This document shows, piece after piece, positions 6,529 through 10,461 of a stretch of 10,461 nucleotides of DNA. The stretch spans positions 1 to 10,461 of the forward strand of contig CAIYVS010000576.1 of NCBI GenBank assembly GCA_903929655.1, in the 5' to 3' direction. The first letter of the stretch is position 1; each line of letters starts with the position of its first letter. The notes beneath the pieces are model-generated. The model ran no database searches and was not told where the DNA came from. It saw only the letters and a list, made by a program, of their open reading frames with translations. The stretch is from an uncultured Bacteroidota bacterium. Lineage in GTDB: Bacteria; Bacteroidota; Bacteroidia; Chitinophagales; Chitinophagaceae. The position numbers and the translations under genes are program-made.

Positions 6529-7314
6529 ATGAGAAATAAACATGCTCTTTTAATTCTTGCAGGAACACTTATCCTTTTTTCTGCATGCCAATCAAAACAA
6601 ACACCGTCAGAAACATCTCTAGCTGCAACTTCGCAGACAACATTGCCACCTAATGTTCACAAAATAGTAGTTGAAGATGTTTTGCAAACCAGCAATTATA
6701 CTTATTTACAGGCTAAAGAAGGGAGTACAGAACAATGGCTTGCTGTTCCCACTATGCAAGCTAAAGTTGGAGAGACTTATTATTATGAAGGAGGCTTGCA
6801 AATGACAAAATTTCAAAGTAAGGAACTAAACAGAACCTTCGAAACAGTTTTATTCCTGGAAAAAGTGAGCAGTGACCCAACAGGAACTGCAAAAACAGCG
6901 ACAGCACAAACAGCACCAGATAACGCAAGCGCTGCGCAGGCACCTGTAGCAACTGACAACCAGGAACAATATAAGAGACAGGCTCCGGTGGAGGAAAAAA
7001 AGGATATTAAAATGAAACCTGCGGAAGGTGGAATTACAATTGCTGAATTGTATTCAAAAAAAGAATCATTTGCGGGTAAAACAGTAAAGATCAAAGGAAA
7101 AGTCACAAAATATACTCCTGAAGTTATGAACAAGAACTGGATCCATTTGCAGGACGGTACTGAATCAAACGGCAAATTTGATTTTGTTGTTACAAGTGAG
7201 GGGCAAGCCAAATTAGGCGATATTATAACTGTTGAAGGGAAAATCGGGTTAAATAAAGATCTGGGGTATGGTTACTTCTTTGATGTAATTATGGAAGATG
7301 CTGTAATAAAATAA
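6529..7314 (+). CDS. NrfJ-like / OB-fold lipoprotein, paralogue of the 658 gene
   Basis: The protein has 261 residues with a lipoprotein signal peptide and lipobox FSAC (Cys20), so it is probably anchored to a membrane facing the periplasm or the outside. Residues about 43-116 match the N-terminal domain of the 658 product (HKIVV, QTSNYTYL, WLAVP, GETYYY, FQSKEL, VLFL). Residues 117-160 are an Ala/Thr/Gln-rich linker that differs in length and composition. Residues 167-261 match the OB-fold-like domain (GKTVKIKGKVTKY, NWIHLQDGT, GDIITVEGKIGLNKD). The C-terminal domains are mostly identical between the two copies while the linkers are not, as expected from an old duplication with conserved domain function. 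It is divergent from the propeller-cytochrome operon and shares its control region. Its function is unknown; an accessory role for cytochromes is suggested by the NrfJ resemblance and the context. Confidence 0.88.
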   Translation: MRNKHALLILAGTLILFSACQSKQTPSETSLAATSQTTLPPNVHKIVVEDVLQTSNYTYLQAKEGSTEQWLAVPTMQAKVGETYYYEGGLQMTKFQSKELNRTFETVLFLEKVSSDPTGTAKTATAQTAPDNASAAQAPVATDNQEQYKRQAPVEEKKDIKMKPAEGGITIAELYSKKESFAGKTVKIKGKVTKYTPEVMNKNWIHLQDGTESNGKFDFVVTSEGQAKLGDIITVEGKIGLNKDLGYGYFFDVIMEDAVIK

Positions 7315-7340
7315 AAGGTGTTATACTGCACCAGGTCTAT

Positions 7341-7368
7341 AAGAGGGGGTATTATCCCCTCTTTTTTT
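7341..7368 (+). terminator. Rho-independent terminator after the 6529 gene
   Basis: An 8-bp stem AAGAGGGG/CCCCTCTT (7341-7348 with 7356-7363) has a 7-nt loop and ends in a run of seven T residues (7362-7368). It begins 26 nt past the stop codon. Confidence 0.9.
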
Positions 7369-7472
7369 ATTTAATAATACACTCTTTAACTCTTCAATTA
7401 AATCAATTTTCCTTGTATAAAAAGAATACAGCAAAGGATTTAAACCTTTTTTCAAAAAAAACTTTCTCATGA

Positions 7473-7538
7473 GTGATCAAAGTCATTTACGCACATGACA
7501 AATGTCATAAATCAAAGCATAAGCTGACAATACCTTTG
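7473..7538 (+). promoter_or_regulatory. Promoter of the monoheme cytochrome gene with two FNR/CRP-type boxes
   Basis: The order is GTGAT-CAAA-GTCAT (7473-7486), a perfect palindrome ATGAC-AAAT-GTCAT (7495-7508), 22 nt, and TACCTTTG (7531-7538), a full TAnnTTTG match. The box centres are 22 bp apart and fall near -63.5 and -41.5 for a start near 7543, about 58 nt before the ATG. No TTTG-type -33 element is visible, which fits an activator-dependent promoter. Confidence 0.7.
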
Positions 7539-7541
7539 TCA
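7525..7541. promoter_or_regulatory. Inverted repeat covering the -7 box, possible second operator
   Basis: TGACAA-TACCT-TTGTCA is a perfect 6-bp inverted repeat that completely encloses the -7 element at 7531-7538. Its half-site resembles that of the activator box just upstream but the spacer is 5 nt. A protein bound here would block the polymerase, so repression by the same or a related regulator is possible. It is also possible that part of the symmetry comes from the TTTG of the -7 box. Confidence 0.4.
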
Positions 7542-7600
7542 TAGAAAAGTAAGAAACAACATTAAGGATTCATTAACCAATTAAATAAAAAATAAAAATT

Positions 7601-8005
7601 ATGAAGATCAATTTGTTAAAAACAGGCCTTGTTGCCATCAGTGTAGTATGTTTTGCATTCGCTCCTCCTGATAAAGGCAAGCCATGGAGTGCACCGGATA
7701 AAAATGCAAAAACAGCAAGTGCGGTGAAATCATCACCTGAGTCAATAGAAGCCGGTAAAGCATTATTTGCAAAACATTGTCAGTCTTGCCATGGTAAAAA
7801 GGGTTTGGGAGATGGTACAAAAGCTTCTGAACTGAAAACTGAACCAGGCGATTTCTCTAAAGCAGCATTCCAGGGCCAAAGTGATGGTACTCTGTTCTAT
7901 AAAATAACTGAAGGCCGTGATGATATGCCTAGTTTCAAGAAGAAAATTTCTGATCCGAATGATGTATGGAATTTAGTGAATTTCCTACGCACCTTAAAGA
8001 AATAG
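7601..8005 (+). CDS. Secreted class I monoheme cytochrome c
   Basis: The protein has 134 residues. A signal peptide (MKINLLKTGLVAISVVCFAFA) is cleaved near residue 21, followed by a Lys/Ala/Ser-rich linker to about residue 46. The cytochrome domain has the heme motif CQSCH (60-64) and the usual following sequence GKKGLGDG. Met109 in DDMPSF is the likely distal ligand, and the C-terminal helix contains VWNLVNFLRTL. This size and fold match small electron shuttles such as the monoheme subunits or partners of alternative complex III and of terminal oxidases. It stands alone behind its own promoter, is followed by a hairpin at 8051-8097, and precedes the ferredoxin/NrfD genes on the same strand. 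It could accept electrons from that module and pass them to the multiheme cytochromes, which is inference from context. Confidence 0.93.
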   Translation: MKINLLKTGLVAISVVCFAFAPPDKGKPWSAPDKNAKTASAVKSSPESIEAGKALFAKHCQSCHGKKGLGDGTKASELKTEPGDFSKAAFQGQSDGTLFYKITEGRDDMPSFKKKISDPNDVWNLVNFLRTLKK

Positions 8006-8050
8006 GGGTCTTAATGAAACGAAATACATATCCAATAAAGTGAATTTAAC

Positions 8051-8097
8051 AACCGGGCTGCCTGATATCTTCTATATAAATGCAGCCCGGTTTCTTT
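8051..8097 (+). terminator. Hairpin after the monoheme cytochrome gene, possibly leaky
   Basis: An 11-bp GC-rich stem AACCGGGCTGC/GCAGCCCGGTT (8051-8061 with 8082-8092) has a 20-nt loop and a short, interrupted T tract (TTTCTTT, 8091-8097). The long loop and broken T run suggest partial termination. No promoter was found between it and the next gene, so some read-through is expected. Confidence 0.7.
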
Positions 8098-8134
8098 AAT
8101 GCCTTATTCAAACACCACAGAAAAAAATCAAAAA

Positions 8135-8365
8135 ATGCAAAACGGGGAAAATCAATTATCGCGGGGAAAGTTTATGAAGTGGTTAGGCATAGCCTCTACC
8201 TTCACTGTTTTCGGTTTAGCCTTTTCTCCCAAAAAGAAAAAAGCTGCTAAAACTGTCAGGATGCTAACTGAAGATGGCACACTGGTAGAGATAGATGCAG
8301 CCTTGCTTTCTCAAAACAAAAGGCAAGTTACGACCGATGAACTTAAATCATGGGTAAAAAAATAA
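8135..8365 (+). CDS. Small exported protein with Tat-like signal, sharing a motif with the ferredoxin subunit
   Basis: The protein has 76 residues from the ATG at 8135, which follows an A-rich leader. An in-frame ATG at 8099 would add 12 residues but abuts the hairpin T tract. The N-terminus has SRGKFMKWLG followed by a hydrophobic segment (IASTFTVFGLAF), which resembles a Tat signal (SRRxFLK) with Gly in place of the second Arg. After a KKKK stretch comes KTVRMLTEDGTLVEIDAALL and a polar tail. The segment RMLTEDGTLVEID parallels KLLSVDGEVIEVD at residues 47-59 of the ferredoxin subunit encoded 33 nt downstream, so this looks like a stand-alone version of that protein's N-terminal region. It may be a small subunit or chaperone-like partner of the ferredoxin/NrfD complex. 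No family was recognised with confidence. Confidence 0.72.
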   Translation: MQNGENQLSRGKFMKWLGIASTFTVFGLAFSPKKKKAAKTVRMLTEDGTLVEIDAALLSQNKRQVTTDELKSWVKK

Positions 8366-8398
8366 AAATTGACGTCATAGTTTTCTTAAACTAATAAG

Positions 8399-9316
8399 AT
8401 GGATACAAATAACACATCACGTAAAGAATTTTTAGCGGCAATGCTCCTTACAGGCCTTGCTGCTACAGGATGTTCGGACAAGAAAAATCCTTTTGAAAAT
8501 ATAGATGAAAAACCCCAGGCTACAGGTGAGAAAGTTAAGTTACTATCTGTAGACGGTGAGGTAATTGAGGTAGATAGGGCTTTTTTAAAACCTGTTCCTG
8601 AAATGCCTCATATTTCGAATAGTGAGGAAAGAAAAGGTATTGCAGGCAAAAAATTTGTGATGGTCATTGACCTTTCCAGGTGCAAAAACCTCAGAAAATG
8701 CCAGAATGCATGCAATCATATGCATCATATCCATTCGGATCTGAATTGGCTAAAGGTTTACCCAATGAAAGAAGATGCACATACCGCACCCTACTGGCAA
8801 CCTACCACTTGTATGCATTGCGACGAGCCTCCTTGTGTAAAAGTTTGCCCGGTAGATGCCACGTTTAAGAGACAGGATGGGATTGTACTTATAGACAGCG
8901 ACCGCTGTATTGGTTGCAGGTTCTGTATGGCTGCCTGTCCCTATTCTACCCGAGTTTTTAATTGGGAAAAACCAGATATTCCACAAGATATTGCAGATCA
9001 ACCTTACTCCTGCGAAACCAGTATTCCGCAAAAGAAAGGCACGGTTGGCAAATGTGATTTCTGCCCGGATATGGCGAGGAAAGGTGAATTACCACATTGT
9101 GTAAGCGCTTGTCCCAACGGTACTTTCTTTTTCGGGGACATGAATGAAGATTCAGTAACAAACGGTGCTGAAACCTTCAGGTTTACCGATCTTATAAGAG
9201 ACAAAGCAGGATATAGATTAATGGATGACCTGGGCACTAAACCCAGCGTGTATTACCTGCCTCCTGTAAATCGAAATTTCCCTTTCGAAAAAGGTCTTGA
9301 AAATGAAAAATCTTAA
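8399..9316 (+). CDS. Exported ferredoxin-type iron-sulfur subunit (PsrB/HybA/ActB-like), lipoprotein
   Basis: The protein has 305 residues. The N-terminus SRKEFLAAMLLTGLAATGC combines a Tat-like SRKEFL with a lipobox ending at Cys25, which points to a folded, periplasm-facing, membrane-anchored protein. Residues 46-60 carry the KLLSVDGEVIEVD motif shared with the small upstream gene. Four iron-sulfur motifs follow: group I Cys95, Leu98, Cys101, Cys105; group II Cys138, 141, 146, 150; group III Cys170, 173, 176, 180; group IV Cys219, 222, 234, 238. Groups II-IV have the usual CP endings. In group I the second Cys is Leu, so that site is likely a [3Fe-4S] cluster or recruits another ligand. This is the electron-transfer subunit of molybdoenzyme-type and alternative complex III-type quinol systems. 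The NrfD partner gene follows after 20 nt. No molybdopterin subunit is visible in the window. Confidence 0.9.
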   Translation: MDTNNTSRKEFLAAMLLTGLAATGCSDKKNPFENIDEKPQATGEKVKLLSVDGEVIEVDRAFLKPVPEMPHISNSEERKGIAGKKFVMVIDLSRCKNLRKCQNACNHMHHIHSDLNWLKVYPMKEDAHTAPYWQPTTCMHCDEPPCVKVCPVDATFKRQDGIVLIDSDRCIGCRFCMAACPYSTRVFNWEKPDIPQDIADQPYSCETSIPQKKGTVGKCDFCPDMARKGELPHCVSACPNGTFFFGDMNEDSVTNGAETFRFTDLIRDKAGYRLMDDLGTKPSVYYLPPVNRNFPFEKGLENEKS

Positions 9317-9336
9317 TCATTCTAAATAATTGCATA

Positions 9337-10461
9337 GTGGAAAATATAACTTCTTTTACAAGAGAAAAAATTACCCAGGACCTTCTTCCGCAAAAATTTG
9401 GCAAAAGAGGTGCTATTTGGGTCGCAATACTCGTGGCATTTTGTGCTGTCGGGATATTTGCATACTGCCGCCAGCTAAAATATGGCCTTATAGTTACTTC
9501 CATGCGCGACTATGCGTCCTGGGGTATTTATATTTCAAACTTCGTATTTTTTGTGGCAATAAGCCTTGTAGGCTCATTGATCACTGCAATTTTAAGATTA
9601 ACGGGCGTTCATTGGAGCACCCCGCTAACAAGGATAGCAGAGATAATCGCGGTATCTGCCATTACATTTGGAGCACTGATTATTATTGTTGACATGGGCC
9701 GACCTGAACGTTTTTACAATCTTGCTTTACATGGCCGCATTCAGTCACCCATTTTATGGGATGTAATTGTTATTACAACCTACTTTTTTATAAGTTTACT
9801 TCTACTCTATATTCCTTTGTTACCGGATATGAAGATACTTATTGAAAAGGGGGACAAGATAAAATGGATGAATAAATTATATCGTTTCCTTGGTTCGTTC
9901 TGGGTTGGCAGCCACTTGCAATTCCGTATCAGTAAAAAAGCCATTAATATTCTTTGCATTACCATTATTCCGGTAGCATTTTCTATTCACACGGTTACAT
10001 CATGGTTATTTGCAACAACCTACCGACCTGGTTGGGATAGCACGAATTTTGGGGCATACTTTATTTCTGGAGCCTTCCTGGTGGGTGCAGGAAGTGTTGC
10101 TGTTGCTATGTATGTATTCCGCAAGGTGTATAAACTGGAAAATTATATTACTGAAGTTCATTTTGATAAAATGGGCAAGATATTAGTAATGCTTGGCATG
10201 CTGTATTTGTACTTTAATATCAATGAGTATCTCGTACCGGCATTTAAAATGAAAAAATCAGAAGAAGCTCATTTAACCGGGCTTTTCACCGGTGATTATG
10301 CTCCTGTATTTTGGTTTGCCATTTGTGTAGGGATGATAATACCAATTATTGTTCTCATATTTAAAAAAGGGCGAAAACCGTTCCCAATGTTTTTTGTAGG
10401 GATCATGGTTGTTGTTGGGGCATGGCTGAAAAGGTACCTGATAGTAACACCTACATTACTA
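9337..10461 (+). CDS. NrfD/PsrC-family membrane quinol-oxidising subunit, ActC-like, cut at the right edge
   Basis: The frame gives 375 codons with no stop before the right edge. The start is a GTG (MENITSF); an in-frame stop at 9304-9306 and the absence of ATG in between support it. About nine hydrophobic segments are visible, near residues 26-45, 62-85, 99-120 and 141-163 and then five more after residue 195. The N-terminal pattern YASWGIYISNFVFF, the interhelical loop VDMGRPERFY and the SPILWD motif before the fourth helix resemble ActC and related NrfD proteins of alternative complex III. These proteins bind menaquinol near the outer face of the inner membrane. It follows the ferredoxin subunit by 20 nt and very likely forms a complex with it, moving electrons from menaquinol through iron-sulfur clusters to a cytochrome. 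Whether further complex III-like subunits follow lies beyond the window. Confidence 0.9.
   Translation, partial: MENITSFTREKITQDLLPQKFGKRGAIWVAILVAFCAVGIFAYCRQLKYGLIVTSMRDYASWGIYISNFVFFVAISLVGSLITAILRLTGVHWSTPLTRIAEIIAVSAITFGALIIIVDMGRPERFYNLALHGRIQSPILWDVIVITTYFFISLLLLYIPLLPDMKILIEKGDKIKWMNKLYRFLGSFWVGSHLQFRISKKAINILCITIIPVAFSIHTVTSWLFATTYRPGWDSTNFGAYFISGAFLVGAGSVAVAMYVFRKVYKLENYITEVHFDKMGKILVMLGMLYLYFNINEYLVPAFKMKKSEEAHLTGLFTGDYAPVFWFAICVGMIIPIIVLIFKKGRKPFPMFFVGIMVVVGAWLKRYLIVTPTLL

Noticed and set aside
8370..8377. TGACGTCA palindrome between the small Tat-like gene and the ferredoxin gene, as a possible activator site.
   Set aside because: It has no 4-nt centre, no partner 22 bp away and no TAnnTTTG at the proper distance. 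The 33-nt gap fits an ordinary operon junction.
9330..9692. A plus-strand ATG-started frame of 120 codons overlapping the start of the NrfD gene.
   Set aside because: The other frame, beginning with GTG at 9337, runs open to the window edge with about nine membrane helices and NrfD motifs; the 120-codon frame is its shadow.

Overview
The window looks like a piece of a Bacteroidota chromosome. It is AT-rich, translation starts lie behind A-rich leaders rather than Shine-Dalgarno boxes, mature secreted proteins tend to begin at AQ/GQ/SQ, and several promoters carry the Bacteroidota -7 element TAnnTTTG. Eleven protein genes are supported, two of them cut by the window edges. No RNA gene, insertion sequence, CRISPR array or integration site was seen.

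Layout. (1) 1-417, minus: start of a secreted NHL-type beta-propeller, cut at the left edge. (2) 658-1386, plus: secreted protein with an NrfJ-like N-terminal part and an OB-fold-like C-terminal part, followed by a strong terminator. (3) 1758-6305, minus: cytochrome cluster. In transcription order it has a six-bladed NHL propeller, a dodecaheme cytochrome overlapping it by 23 nt, then two small tetraheme cytochromes behind their own promoter. (4) 6529-7314, plus: lipoprotein paralogue of the 658 gene. (5) 7601-8005, plus: secreted monoheme cytochrome c. (6) 8135 to the right edge, plus: small Tat-like exported protein, a four-cluster ferredoxin-type lipoprotein and an NrfD/ActC-like membrane protein, which together resemble a quinol-oxidising module.

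Together the genes read as an electron-export island. The NrfD/ferredoxin module would draw electrons from menaquinol, the monoheme cytochrome would carry them, and the 4-, 4- and 12-heme cytochromes with propeller partners would conduct them to or beyond the cell surface. At least 21 heme sites are encoded. The physiological direction and terminal acceptor cannot be read from the sequence.

The most striking non-coding signal is a shared promoter design. Four intergenic regions (497-592, 3328-3393, 6397-6492, 7473-7538) each hold two FNR/CRP-type 5-4-5 palindromes of the form nTGAy-N4-rTCAT, always 22 bp apart centre to centre. In all six promoters the nearer palindrome is followed after exactly 22 nt by a TAnnTTTG-like -7 box. 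That places the sites near -41.5 and -63.5. At both divergent gene pairs the two promoters share the same two sites with swapped roles. This points to one FNR/CRP-family activator, not encoded here, controlling the whole cytochrome island.
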